Below are positions 1 through 7,730 of a stretch of 33,189 bases of DNA, in pieces (within the stretch, counting starts at the first letter, position 1; the number at the start of each line of letters is the position of its first letter). The stretch lies in contig DASXCU010000021.1 in the NCBI GenBank assembly GCA_036491035.1, positions 1-33,189 on the forward strand. The letters are read 5' to 3'. Origin of the DNA: Galbitalea sp036491035 (lineage in GTDB: Bacteria > Actinomycetota > Actinomycetes > Actinomycetales > Microbacteriaceae). A program made the position numbers and the translations under genes. The notes below the pieces were generated by a model. It was not told the DNA's origin and did not search any database. It saw only the letters and a program-made list of their open reading frames with translations.

Positions 1-1
1 C

Positions 2-790
2 TACAACCCCGATCCATCCGCCGTTCCGTCCTACCTCGAGATCACCGTGCAGTTCAACGCGACGGCCGAGTACAACGAGAACGCGGCGAGCGACGGCGCC
101 TCGAACGGCCGCGCCGGCGAATGCGACGTCGACGACCCGGGAAGCATCTGCCAGATCGATGACCTGGTCGGCTCAGCATGGATCGAGATTTACAGCCGCA
201 AAGCGGTGGGAACCGGAACCGGCTCCGAATGGATCAGCACGATCGAGAACTCGGTACTCGCCGCGGTGAGCGCGGCCGGCACGCCCGCGGGCCTGCCGGC
301 GAATCAGACGGGGACGACGCCCCTCGGCACGAGCTGCACGAACTTCGTCTCGGCCGCGACGGTTCAGGCCGCCGTGGGGTCGGGGGCGCTCACTACAGCG
401 ACCATCCCCCAGCAACAGTCGTTCGGAAGCGCGCTGTCGACCCCGGTCTGGCTGCCGTCGCAGGATGCGCTGAAGAATCAACCCTGCGCCTTCTCCTCGG
501 GCGGGGTCAGGCAGGCAACGATCAGCTGGATCCCGGGCGGCGCCTGGGCGTGGAACGAAAACAAGTCGCAGACATTGGCGGAGGCGCCGCTGCAGAACCT
601 GACGATCGCGGGCAAGCAGGCCGGCGACTCGGCAGCAATCCGTTGTTCGTCCACCGTGGCGACCTGCGCTGTTGACCTCGTACTGGGCGGCAACTGGATT
701 GAGGCCACGGTGCCCGCCAGCAGTACGGCGACCAACAAGCGAACCGCCGCGACCAAAATCGCTTCGGACATCGTGGGGATGCTCGGCTAG
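2..790 (+). CDS. Secreted protein of unknown function, 5' end outside window (paralogue of the lipoprotein at 1878-3053)
   Basis: The reading frame is open from base 2, so the start lies upstream and the visible part is the last 262 residues. I recognise no named family. The protein has two related halves. The first ends with a segment containing VGSAWIEIYS, and the second contains LGGNWIEATV near the C-terminus. Each is preceded by a cysteine-bearing stretch (Cys-rich ECDVDD..SICQ; RCSSTVATC) and followed by an Ala/Thr-rich helix. The same layout, including the PGGAWAW/PGGAWAA motif, is in the lipoprotein 1.1 kb downstream, so the two are tandem paralogues separated by a kinase gene. Paired cysteines and Ser/Thr/Gly-rich composition fit an extracytoplasmic protein. 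By analogy the missing N-terminus probably carries a lipoprotein signal. Paralogy is seen directly; location is inferred; function is unknown. Confidence 0.8.
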   Translation, partial: YNPDPSAVPSYLEITVQFNATAEYNENAASDGASNGRAGECDVDDPGSICQIDDLVGSAWIEIYSRKAVGTGTGSEWISTIENSVLAAVSAAGTPAGLPANQTGTTPLGTSCTNFVSAATVQAAVGSGALTTATIPQQQSFGSALSTPVWLPSQDALKNQPCAFSSGGVRQATISWIPGGAWAWNENKSQTLAEAPLQNLTIAGKQAGDSAAIRCSSTVATCAVDLVLGGNWIEATVPASSTATNKRTAATKIASDIVGMLG

Positions 791-840
791 GCTGACCAGC
801 ACAGCAAGACCGATCTTCTGATGGAAGGGAGTGCCCACAC

Positions 841-900
841 ATGACTGCTTTTGTGCTGCGCCAGCATTTCCTCATCCACTTCGAGGTCATCGGCTTCTAA
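841..900 (+). CDS. 19-codon leader ORF in frame with the RIO kinase
   Basis: An ATG at 841 has an excellent Shine-Dalgarno sequence (GGAAGGGAG, 824-832, about 8 nt spacing) and reads MTAFVLRQHFLIHFEVIGF before a TAA at 898-900. It lies in the same frame as the kinase starting at 937, with 36 nt between stop and kinase start. The ribosome-binding site here looks better than that of the kinase itself. Either it is a translated leader whose termination feeds the kinase start, or it is an N-terminal extension cut off by a nonsense codon. The kinase domain downstream looks complete without it, so I favour a leader peptide, with modest confidence. Confidence 0.35.
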   Translation: MTAFVLRQHFLIHFEVIGF

Positions 901-936
901 CCGGGCGGTGACCTCCCATCTCAGGAGTTCATCCCG

Positions 937-1776
937 TTGTTTGTCGACGATCTGCCGGCCGATTCCTCGGCCATCATTCCCACCTTCGCCCAGCTCGAAC
1001 CGGGCCCGGACCAGCGCTGGACCACCTGGCCCGCGGTCGTTCCGACCTCCCGCGGACCGAAACCGCATCCGCCCTGGCTCGTCACCTCGGCGGGCGCCTT
1101 CGATACCGAACTCGGCGTCGTCAAGACCGGCAAGGAGGCCGACCTTTTCCTCATCGAACGCGCCGTCCCGAATGACCCGGACGGTGGCTGCGTTCTCGCG
1201 GCCAAACGCTATCGGGGCTCGGAGACGAGCGATTTCCACCGTTCGTCCCGCTACACCGAGGGCCGCGGGATGCGGAACACCCGCGATTCGCGAGCCGTCA
1301 GCAAGGGCTCTGCCTATGGCCGGGCGGTCGCGGCGGGACACTGGGCGTACGCCGAATTCGAGGCGCTGTGCACCCTGTACCGACTGGGACTTCCGGTTCC
1401 GTATCCAGTGCAGGTCAACGACACCGAGATCCTGATGGAGTTCATCGGCGACGGGCGCACGGCCGCACCGAGGCTCGCCCAGGTGCGCGCGTCCCGCTCG
1501 GAGCTCGCCCTCTATCTCGAGCAGACGCTCGACATCCTGCGCGGGTTCGCGGATGCGGGCTTCGCGCACGGTGACCTGTCGCCGTACAACCTGCTGGTGC
1601 ACGACGGTCGAGTTGTCGTCATCGACCTCCCGCAGCTCGTCGAGGTCGTCAGCAATCCGACTGGTCTTGACTTCCTGCACCGGGACTGCGTCAACGTGTG
1701 CACCTGGTTCGTGCGTCAGGGGCTCGACGCCGACCCCGAGGAGATCTTCGGCGAGCTGGTGGCGCGGATGTTCTAG
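937..1776 (+). CDS. RIO1-family atypical serine protein kinase
   Basis: This is a 279-residue RIO-type kinase. Family landmarks are visible: the flexible ATP loop KTGKEADLF (63-71), the ATP lysine in LAAKRY (K90), the catalytic loop HGDLSPYN (211-218, with D213 and N218) and the metal-binding VIDLPQ (D230). The family phosphorylates or hydrolyses ATP on ribosome- or RNA-associated targets in archaea and eukaryotes; the bacterial role is poorly known. I chose the TTG at 937 because CAGGAG (922-927) lies about 9 nt upstream and the sequence following it (acidic, then DQRWTTW and PHPPWLVT) resembles the usual start of actinobacterial homologues. The gene sits between two paralogous secreted-protein genes and does not overlap either. 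A 19-codon ORF precedes it. Kinase identity is firm; substrate is unknown. Confidence 0.9.
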   Translation: MFVDDLPADSSAIIPTFAQLEPGPDQRWTTWPAVVPTSRGPKPHPPWLVTSAGAFDTELGVVKTGKEADLFLIERAVPNDPDGGCVLAAKRYRGSETSDFHRSSRYTEGRGMRNTRDSRAVSKGSAYGRAVAAGHWAYAEFEALCTLYRLGLPVPYPVQVNDTEILMEFIGDGRTAAPRLAQVRASRSELALYLEQTLDILRGFADAGFAHGDLSPYNLLVHDGRVVVIDLPQLVEVVSNPTGLDFLHRDCVNVCTWFVRQGLDADPEEIFGELVARMF

Positions 1777-1877
1777 GTGCGGGTATTCCCGGCGCCGGTC
1801 GTTCCCGACAACCGTGGCCGGATGTGAGCACGTTCTCCCTATATCCGAAGCGGTTCGGCTCCCGCCATGATGTGGGC

Positions 1878-3053
1878 ATGACAAATGCTCGAACCCGCAC
1901 CGTAACGGCGATTCTTGGCGGTGCCGCCGTTCTCCTGGCTCTCACGGCGTGCACTCCCGCGGTTCACCACCTGCCGGGTACGAGCACCGTCTCGTCGAGC
2001 AAGCCGAAGGTGACGCCGACGGCCAGGCCCGTCGCGAACACCCAGCCGAAATCGGACTACCCGTTCACGTGCGGCGACGCGGTGTCGGCCTCCACACTGA
2101 CCGCGCTGTTCCCGGTTTCGATGACGGCCATCTCCGGCGCAAAGCTGAGCCGAGTGAATTCCTACTCGGGTATGCCGGGGGACAGTTTCGTCGAAGGTAT
2201 CGGCGGCCTCGACTGCGCCTGGTACGACGGGACGCCGGCGGTGAACAACGGCACGCAGCGCGGGATGCACCTCACCCTGATTCCGGCGACGACCGCACAG
2301 TGGAACAGCTTCGTGGAGTCGTACGGCGAAACCCCGGTGAACAATGCGTTCGCCGAGTGCGGTACGGATCCCTCCGACTACAACTGCACGTATGACGCGT
2401 ACGTCAACGGCACGTGGTTCGAGTTGACCACCGACAGTATGCGCGGAACGCTGCCGGGCGGCTCCGACAACACCCTGCCCACCACGCTGAAGACCGTCGC
2501 AACCGCCGTCGCGACGAAGCTCACTGCAGCTGCAGCTGCCGAGCCGAACGGGCCACAGAAGGGCTCGAAGCCTCTTCCGAGCCAGTTCGACCAACTGATC
2601 TCCTCGGGCGCGTTTCTCCGGGCGATGGGGCTTCCGGCGACGACCCAGGTCAGCATCGGATGCACCGGCTACGGTGACGGACCCATCCCGATCACGGCGA
2701 TCGCCGCCGACTCTCTCCTGGGCGCCGGACACAGCAGCTGCAACTTCGATACACCGGATGGCGGAAGCTACGGGTACTACTCGGCTCTGCCGGGCGGTGC
2801 GTGGGCCGCGACCCTGGCTATTGCTGCCACGCCTGGCGAGAAGTCGGATGTTCTGGTCAACCAGCCCGAGGGCAGCGCCCTTTACTCGTGGGTCGACAGC
2901 GACGGCGGGCAGAACGCCGACCTGATCTTCCGTGGCAGCTGGATCACCGTCACGCTGTTTGCTCCGGACTCGGTCGGGGAGGCCGTGGGCAGTGTTCCAC
3001 CAGCCACGGCCGTCCAGAACGTCGCGTCGGCCGCAAGCACCACGATCGGCTGA
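1878..3053 (+). CDS. Lipoprotein of unknown function, two-repeat architecture
   Basis: The 391-residue product starts at the ATG at 1878. Residues 1-25 form a lipoprotein signal: basic TNARTR, a hydrophobic stretch and lipobox LTAC with the lipidated Cys at 25. A Thr/Pro-rich linker follows to about residue 50. The rest consists of two related halves of roughly 165 residues. The first contains CAWYDG, NCTYDAYVNGTWFEL and an Ala-rich helix. The second contains CNFDTPDG, LPGGAWAA, FRGSWITVTL and another Ala-rich helix. Paired cysteines suggest disulfides outside the membrane. An upstream in-frame extension (from 1698) overlaps the kinase gene and is basic and low-complexity, so I reject it. No convincing Shine-Dalgarno precedes 1878. 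The terminator at 3045-3072 ends the unit. It is a paralogue of the gene at 2-790. No enzyme motif is visible. Confidence 0.85.
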   Translation: MTNARTRTVTAILGGAAVLLALTACTPAVHHLPGTSTVSSSKPKVTPTARPVANTQPKSDYPFTCGDAVSASTLTALFPVSMTAISGAKLSRVNSYSGMPGDSFVEGIGGLDCAWYDGTPAVNNGTQRGMHLTLIPATTAQWNSFVESYGETPVNNAFAECGTDPSDYNCTYDAYVNGTWFELTTDSMRGTLPGGSDNTLPTTLKTVATAVATKLTAAAAAEPNGPQKGSKPLPSQFDQLISSGAFLRAMGLPATTQVSIGCTGYGDGPIPITAIAADSLLGAGHSSCNFDTPDGGSYGYYSALPGGAWAATLAIAATPGEKSDVLVNQPEGSALYSWVDSDGGQNADLIFRGSWITVTLFAPDSVGEAVGSVPPATAVQNVASAASTTIG

Positions 3054-3072
3054 ACGCCGGGGCCGGTTTTTT
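3045..3072 (+). terminator. Intrinsic terminator of the lipoprotein gene
   Basis: A six-pair stem (ATCGGC at 3045-3050 with GCCGGT at 3062-3067, one wobble) with an 11-nt loop runs into six T residues (3067-3072). It overlaps the lipoprotein stop codon and the end of the convergent htpX gene, so it serves the plus strand. Confidence 0.65.
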
Positions 3073-3976
3073 AGAAGCTTCCGCCGATTTTCTCGAGCCG
3101 CGCGATGCGGTCCGGGATCGGGGGGTGCGTGCCGAAGACCTTGGCGATGAAGCCGGGCTTATTGGGGTCGGCGATCCACATGTGCGCCATGCTCGAATTC
3201 TGGCGCGCGACCGGGCGACCGTACTGGCCGAGCTTCGCCAGCGCGCTCTCGAGTTCCGGAGGGTTGCGGGTGATCATGGCGCTCGAGGCGTCGGCGAGGT
3301 ACTCGCGCTGGCGGGAGATGGCCGCCTGGATGACCGCTGCCACGATGGGCGAGATGATCAGGGCCGCGAGGCCGATTACCAGCACGATCGGGTTGCCGCC
3401 ACCACCATTGTTGTTGTTGCGGTTGTTTCCGCCGAAGAAGCTCAAGCGAAGGGCGATATCGGCGATGAAGCCGATCGCAACGACGAGACCGAAGACGAGC
3501 GTCGAGACGCGGATGTCGTAGTTCTGGATGTGGCCCATCTCGTGCGCCATGACACCCTGCAACTCCGAGTCATCCATCAGGTCCAGGATGCCCGTGGTCG
3601 CTGCCACCGACGCATGCTTCGGATCCCGACCCGTCGAGAAGGCGTTCGGTGCCGGATCGTTGATGATGTAGACCTTCGGCATCGGCAGACCGGTCGTGAT
3701 CGACAGGTTCTCGACGATGTTGTAGAGCCGAGGGTTGTCCGCCTTCTGGATCTGCTGCGCACCCGTGATCGACAGAGCCTGACCGCCCGCCGCGAAGTAC
3801 TGGATGAACGTGTACAGGCCAGCACCGATGACGACGCAGTAGAACAGGAAGTAGTTGCCGTCCTGGCCGTCGCCCCAGATGTAGTCGATGGCGAAGCCGA
3901 GAGCAGCCAGGATCACCAGGAACAGCAGGATGATGAAGACGGTGTTGCGCTTGTTGGCTGCGATAGCCCTATACAT
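3071..3976 (-). CDS. htpX: HtpX-type membrane zinc metalloprotease (M48B)
   Basis: A 301-residue membrane protease that degrades misfolded membrane proteins, with its active site on the cytoplasmic face. Two N-terminal membrane segments (about 13-30 and 42-62) precede the zinc motif HEMGH (145-149). Two further hydrophobic segments (about 158-180 and 196-220) flank an Asn/Gly-rich loop, and the third zinc ligand lies in EYLAD (E225). The C-terminal HPPIPDRIARLE is typical of the family. Length is normal. It lies 35 nt downstream of lemA on the same strand, a pairing common in bacteria, and was probably transcribed with it. Its stop is reached by the T-run of the convergent terminator. Assignment is firm; which substrates it handles here is unknown. 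Confidence 0.95.
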   Translation of the reverse strand: MYRAIAANKRNTVFIILLFLVILAALGFAIDYIWGDGQDGNYFLFYCVVIGAGLYTFIQYFAAGGQALSITGAQQIQKADNPRLYNIVENLSITTGLPMPKVYIINDPAPNAFSTGRDPKHASVAATTGILDLMDDSELQGVMAHEMGHIQNYDIRVSTLVFGLVVAIGFIADIALRLSFFGGNNRNNNNGGGGNPIVLVIGLAALIISPIVAAVIQAAISRQREYLADASSAMITRNPPELESALAKLGQYGRPVARQNSSMAHMWIADPNKPGFIAKVFGTHPPIPDRIARLEKIGGSF

Positions 3977-4011
3977 GCGGTTCGAATCTCGTTAGGCGGA
4001 AACGCTCCAGA

Positions 4012-4581
4012 TTAGAACTGGACCCTCGGCGGCTCCGCGATCGCGGTCGGGTCGTCCACCTCGAAGAAGTCGCGAGCACTGAAGCCGAGACGCTTCGCGA
4101 ACTGGTTGTTCGGGAAGGTCTGGATCTTCGTGTTGAAGTCGCGAACGCCGCCGTTGTAGAAGCGACGCGACGCCTGGATCTTGTCCTCGGTGTCGGTCAG
4201 CTGGGCCTGCAGTTCGAGGAACTGCTGGCTGGCCTGCAGCTGCGGGTAGGCCTCGGAGACCGCGAAGATCGACTTGAGGGCACCCTGCATCTGGTTCTCC
4301 GCCACGCTGGCCTGGGCCGGCGTCGTGGCGTTGACAGTCGCCGCACGGGCCGCGGTCACGGCCTCGAATACGCCACTCTCGTGAGCCGCGTATCCCTTGA
4401 CCGTTTCGATCAGGTTCGGGATGAGGTCGGCTCGACGCTTGAGCTGAACGGTGATGTCACTCCACGCCTCGTCCACCCGGTTCTTGAGTGTGATGAGGGA
4501 GTTGTACGTCGCCCACAGGTAAATACCGATGATGAGCAGAAGCACCACGATGATGACGATGACGGTGATAAGAGTGGCCAT
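4012..4581 (-). CDS. lemA: LemA family membrane protein
   Basis: A 189-residue LemA protein. One N-terminal membrane helix (about 4-25) is followed by YNSLITLKNRVDEAWSDI, the hallmark start of the helical-bundle domain, then QLKRRADLIPNLIETVKGYAAHE and the conserved C-terminal FNNQ-like segment (TFPNNQFAKRLGF, then FFEVDD). The biochemical function of LemA is unsettled; it frequently accompanies M48 proteases and may modulate them. Here it is the first gene of a lemA-htpX unit. A strong -10 hexamer (TATAGT on the minus strand, 4594-4589) ends 7 nt before the start codon, so the transcript is probably leaderless and no Shine-Dalgarno is needed. Confidence 0.93.
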   Translation of the reverse strand: MATLITVIVIIVVLLLIIGIYLWATYNSLITLKNRVDEAWSDITVQLKRRADLIPNLIETVKGYAAHESGVFEAVTAARAATVNATTPAQASVAENQMQGALKSIFAVSEAYPQLQASQQFLELQAQLTDTEDKIQASRRFYNGGVRDFNTKIQTFPNNQFAKRLGFSARDFFEVDDPTAIAEPPRVQF

Positions 4582-4588
4582 GACTAGA

Positions 4589-4637
4589 ACTATAGGGGAA
4601 TGATCTGGTGATCATCTGGGCAATCGTTCTCTATCTT
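4589..4637. promoter_or_regulatory. Divergent lemA/apt promoter region with palindrome
   Basis: The 62-nt gap between two divergent start codons holds a minus-strand -10 (TATAGT, 4594-4589) for lemA, a plus-strand -10 (TATCTT, 4632-4637) for apt, and between them a perfect palindrome ATGATC-TGGT-GATCAT (4600-4615). Both -10 boxes lie 6-7 nt from their start codons, predicting leaderless mRNAs. I see no good -35 for either. The palindrome would overlap the -35 zone of apt, so it is a candidate operator. Confidence 0.5.
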
Positions 4638-4643
4638 TGAGGC

Positions 4644-5180
4644 ATGCCTGAATCCCACGACCGCGCTGCGCAGTACGTCTCCGACCTGACCGTTGTGGTG
4701 CCCGATTTCCCGAAGCCCGGGATCAGCTTCCGCGATCTCACACCCGTTTTCGCGGACGGGGCAGCCCTTCGAACCATCACGGATGCGCTCGCGGATCCGT
4801 TCGCCGGACGGGTGGATGCGATCGCCGGTGTTGAGGCGCGCGGTTTCGTTCTCGCAGCGGCGGCCGCCTACGCGATGGGGATCGGCGTCCTCATCATCCG
4901 CAAGCCCGGCAAGCTGCCCCAGGCCGTACTCTCGGAGAGCTACGACCTGGAATACGGCAGCGCCGAACTGCAGGTGCAGCCATCCACTCTTCCGGTCGGG
5001 TCACGGGTGCTCGTACTCGATGACGTGCTCGCCACCGGTGGGACCCTGTCGGCGTCGACCAAGCTCATCGAGCGCGCGGGCTGGGTCGTCGCAGGTGTCA
5101 GCGTCGTGCTGGAACTCACCGACCTGAACGGTCGCGACGCGCTGCCGGACCGCGAGATCCGCTCGCTCCTCGCGGTGTAG
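4644..5180 (+). CDS. apt: Adenine phosphoribosyltransferase
   Basis: A 178-residue type I phosphoribosyltransferase that salvages adenine with PRPP to give AMP in the cytoplasm. Evidence: the N-terminal PDFPKPGISFRDLTPVF (20-36), typical of Apt; GVEARGF (62-68); the flexible loop IIRKPGKLP (84-92); and the PRPP-binding motif VLVLDDVLATGGT (122-134). Length matches the family. The ATG at 4644 lies 6 nt after a -10 hexamer, fitting a leaderless message. In many bacteria apt lies beside rel or secDF; that context is absent here. It converges with the oxidase gene ending at 5184, only 3 nt away. Confidence 0.95.
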   Translation: MPESHDRAAQYVSDLTVVVPDFPKPGISFRDLTPVFADGAALRTITDALADPFAGRVDAIAGVEARGFVLAAAAAYAMGIGVLIIRKPGKLPQAVLSESYDLEYGSAELQVQPSTLPVGSRVLVLDDVLATGGTLSASTKLIERAGWVVAGVSVVLELTDLNGRDALPDREIRSLLAV

Positions 5181-5183
5181 GTC

Positions 5184-6488
5184 TCAGCGACCCAGGACCC
5201 GATCGAGGTAGTCGTTCGCGAACACCCGGTCGGGGTCGAGCCGATCCCGAACCGCGAGGAAATCACCGAATTTCGGATACGCGGGCGCCAGATCGGCGGC
5301 CGTCCGCGTGTTCATTTTTCCCCAGTGCGGGCGCCCCTCGTGCTCCTTCATGATCGTTTCGACCGCCTCGAAGTACTCGGTGGGGTCTTCGCGGAAGTAG
5401 CGGTGCACGGCGATGTACCCGGTCGCGCGACCGGTGGCGGTCGACATCCAGAGGTCGTCCCTGGCCGCCGCCCGCACCTCGATCGGGAAGGACACGGTCC
5501 AGCCTTTGCGTTCGATGAGTGCCTTGATCTCGCGCAGTACCTCGGGCACCTGGTCCTGCGGGATCGCGTACTCCATCTCGCGGAACCGCACCCGGCGCTC
5601 GGTGGCGAAGACCCGGTAGGACGTGTCCGAGAACGCGCGATTGCCCGTGAGCTTCGTGGAGAGGCGGTTGATGCCGGGCGTCATTCCGGGCATCCTGCGC
5701 TGGAGTGCCGTCGTGCCGGAGAAGAACGTGTTCGACATGAGCGACTCGTCGAACCAGCGCTTCAGGGACGACAGCGGTTTCGTTGGCGCGTCCGCGCGCA
5801 TCCGCGTGTTCGTGATGGTGAGCGCCGCCTCGGTGTGCGGGAACCAGTAGAACTCGAAGTGGTCGGCGTTCGCGATCCGGTCGGGCCACTCGTCGAGTAT
5901 CTTCTCGAGCGGCTCCGGCGTCTCCACGCAGCTGAGGTTGAAGCTCGGCACGCACTCGACCGTGACGTCGACCAGCACCCCGAGGGCTCCGAGACCTAGT
6001 GCAACTGCCGGGAGCAGCTCCGCGTTGGTCTTCCGATCTACGGTCAGGATGTCGCCGATTCCGGTCACGAGCGTCGCGCCGGTGATGCGGGTTGCCAGGC
6101 CACCGAATTTTGCTCCCGTGCCGTGCGTTCCGGTGGAGGTCGCACCGGCGATGGTCTGCACGTCGATGTCGCCCATGTTCTGGAGGGCGAGGCCGAGCGG
6201 ATCGAGGAGCGGTGGGAGGTCGTGCAGCACGGTTCCACCGCCGAGCGTGACCTCGGTGCCCTCGGATCGTACGACGCCGGTAAGCCCGGACATGTCGACC
6301 TGCACGCCCGTCGCAACGGCGATGCCGGTGAAGCTGTGCCCCGTTCCCGCTGCCTTGAGTCGAACACCGCGTTCCCGAGCCGAACGCACGATCGAAGCGA
6401 CCTCCTCGGCCGATCGCGGTCGAACCCGCTCGAGCGGAGTAACCGCTTCGGTGCGACCCCAGTTCTGCCAGAGCGCGACCGGGCTCAC
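5184..6488 (-). CDS. FAD-linked oxidase of the aldonolactone oxidase group (D-arabinono-1,4-lactone oxidase-like)
   Basis: A 434-residue vanillyl-alcohol-oxidase-fold flavoenzyme. The N-terminal FAD domain shows VRPRSAEEV, the pyrophosphate-binding GTGHSFTGIA (48-57), and the ADP-binding GATSTGTHGTG around residue 114-124. The C-terminal ALO domain ends with HWGKMNTR and FLAVRDRLDPDRVFANDYLDR, which is characteristic. Members oxidise sugar lactones or alditols with O2 or another acceptor; the substrate cannot be read from sequence. The GTG start overlaps the stop of the upstream PLP-enzyme gene by 4 nt, so the two are translationally coupled and probably share a pathway. Third gene of a three-gene operon with an MFS transporter at its head. 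Confidence 0.85.
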   Translation of the reverse strand: MSPVALWQNWGRTEAVTPLERVRPRSAEEVASIVRSARERGVRLKAAGTGHSFTGIAVATGVQVDMSGLTGVVRSEGTEVTLGGGTVLHDLPPLLDPLGLALQNMGDIDVQTIAGATSTGTHGTGAKFGGLATRITGATLVTGIGDILTVDRKTNAELLPAVALGLGALGVLVDVTVECVPSFNLSCVETPEPLEKILDEWPDRIANADHFEFYWFPHTEAALTITNTRMRADAPTKPLSSLKRWFDESLMSNTFFSGTTALQRRMPGMTPGINRLSTKLTGNRAFSDTSYRVFATERRVRFREMEYAIPQDQVPEVLREIKALIERKGWTVSFPIEVRAAARDDLWMSTATGRATGYIAVHRYFREDPTEYFEAVETIMKEHEGRPHWGKMNTRTAADLAPAYPKFGDFLAVRDRLDPDRVFANDYLDRVLGR

Positions 6489-7708
6489 AGGAACGCCTTC
6501 CCCTCGCCGCGGTAGGTCGGTACGGTCTCGACGACCGTGCCGTGCGAGACGATCGCGAATTCGTTAAGGTGCTCGCTCAGCTCGCCTGCCTTGGTGTGGC
6601 GTAGCCAGACGCGGTCGCCAACCTGCAGGCGCGCCGCAGCATCGCCGGTGACCGGCGTCTGCACCTCCCCCGCCATCTCGCGCGAGACCATCTTGAGGCC
6701 CTGCGGCCAGGCGAGTTGCGGCATCCGGTCGGCGGTGGGCGGTCCGGATGCGATCCATCCGCCACCGAGGATCGTCGCCATCTGCGGTGTGGGCTTGCGC
6801 ACGACCGACAGCGCGAACGCGGCGGCCGGTGCCGGCGTGAAGTGCACGTACTGGTCGAACAGGTGTGGACCGAACAGGCCGCTACCGGCGGCGATGTCGG
6901 TGACCGACTCGTCGGCCGACGTGCTCTCGAGAGATCCGGTGCCGCCGCCGTTCACGAATTCGAGGTCGGCGACCTCGCGTACGGCTGCGACGGCCTTGCC
7001 GCGGCGGTCGGCGAGTTCGGCAACCGATCGTCGCTGAATCCAGCGGACGGCAACGCCGCGCGCAGCTGATGCCGGCCGGTTTGCGAGGCCCGCGATCTGC
7101 GCCTCGTAGCCCATCATCCCGACGAGGGTGAAGCCCGGTCGTCCGACGACGACCTCGGCGAGCGACCGAGCATCCTCGGGCGTGTGGATCGGTGAGCGGT
7201 AGACGCCGGTGTGACCGAGTACCGGTGCGTCCCAGGACGAATCGAGCTCGATCGCGACGCGGATGCTCCCGCGCTTATTCGGGGCGATCGCGGCGTCGAC
7301 CAGGTCGAGCTGGGCAACCGAGTCGACCATGATCGTGACTCGCGAGTGCAGCTTCTCATCCGTGCCGAGGGTGCGCAGCGCGGCGCGATCGGCGGTCGGA
7401 TAGCCGACCAGGACATCCGGAATCGTCGTCGCCAGCCACAGTGCCTCCGGCAGCGTGTACGCGAGCACGCCCGCGTAGCCCGGGATCTCGAGGACGGCCT
7501 CGAGCACGCTCCGAACCCGCACCGACTTGCTGGCAACGCGGATCGGTTTGCCGTTCGCGCGTTTCAACATGTCGAACGCGTTGCTCGACAGCGCCTCGAG
7601 CGAGATCGCACCGATCGGCGTATCGAGGTCGGCGGTCGCCGCGGTGAGGCTCGTCCAGTACTTCGCCGGATCGGTCCATGGTTTCGTTGTGGGTTGGACC
7701 AGCTGCAC
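6485..7708 (-). CDS. PLP-dependent alanine-racemase-fold enzyme (amino acid deaminase/aldolase type)
   Basis: A 407-residue protein of the group annotated as alanine racemase N-terminal domain / D-threonine aldolase / D-amino-acid deaminase. An N-terminal TIM barrel carries the likely Schiff-base lysine in IRVASKSVR (K61), followed by GVLAYTLPEA and, later, FVNGGGTGS, a phosphate-binding glycine run. A C-terminal beta domain contains LGGGWIASGPP and the metal/PLP-type GDRVWLRHTKAGELSEHLNE, where other members place the His and Cys metal ligands. The GTG start at 7708 has GAGAAG 8 nt upstream. The stop overlaps the oxidase start and the gene follows the MFS gene by 22 nt. The exact amino acid or beta-hydroxy amino acid substrate is not determinable. 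Confidence 0.82.
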   Translation of the reverse strand: MQLVQPTTKPWTDPAKYWTSLTAATADLDTPIGAISLEALSSNAFDMLKRANGKPIRVASKSVRVRSVLEAVLEIPGYAGVLAYTLPEALWLATTIPDVLVGYPTADRAALRTLGTDEKLHSRVTIMVDSVAQLDLVDAAIAPNKRGSIRVAIELDSSWDAPVLGHTGVYRSPIHTPEDARSLAEVVVGRPGFTLVGMMGYEAQIAGLANRPASAARGVAVRWIQRRSVAELADRRGKAVAAVREVADLEFVNGGGTGSLESTSADESVTDIAAGSGLFGPHLFDQYVHFTPAPAAAFALSVVRKPTPQMATILGGGWIASGPPTADRMPQLAWPQGLKMVSREMAGEVQTPVTGDAAARLQVGDRVWLRHTKAGELSEHLNEFAIVSHGTVVETVPTYRGEGKAFL

Positions 7709-7730
7709 TAGACACTTCTCATAACTGTGG

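Noticed and set aside
787..1884. Long minus-strand ORF opposite the RIO kinase
   Set aside because: It covers the reverse of a gene with clear kinase motifs and has no recognisable domain; such frames are common at this GC content.
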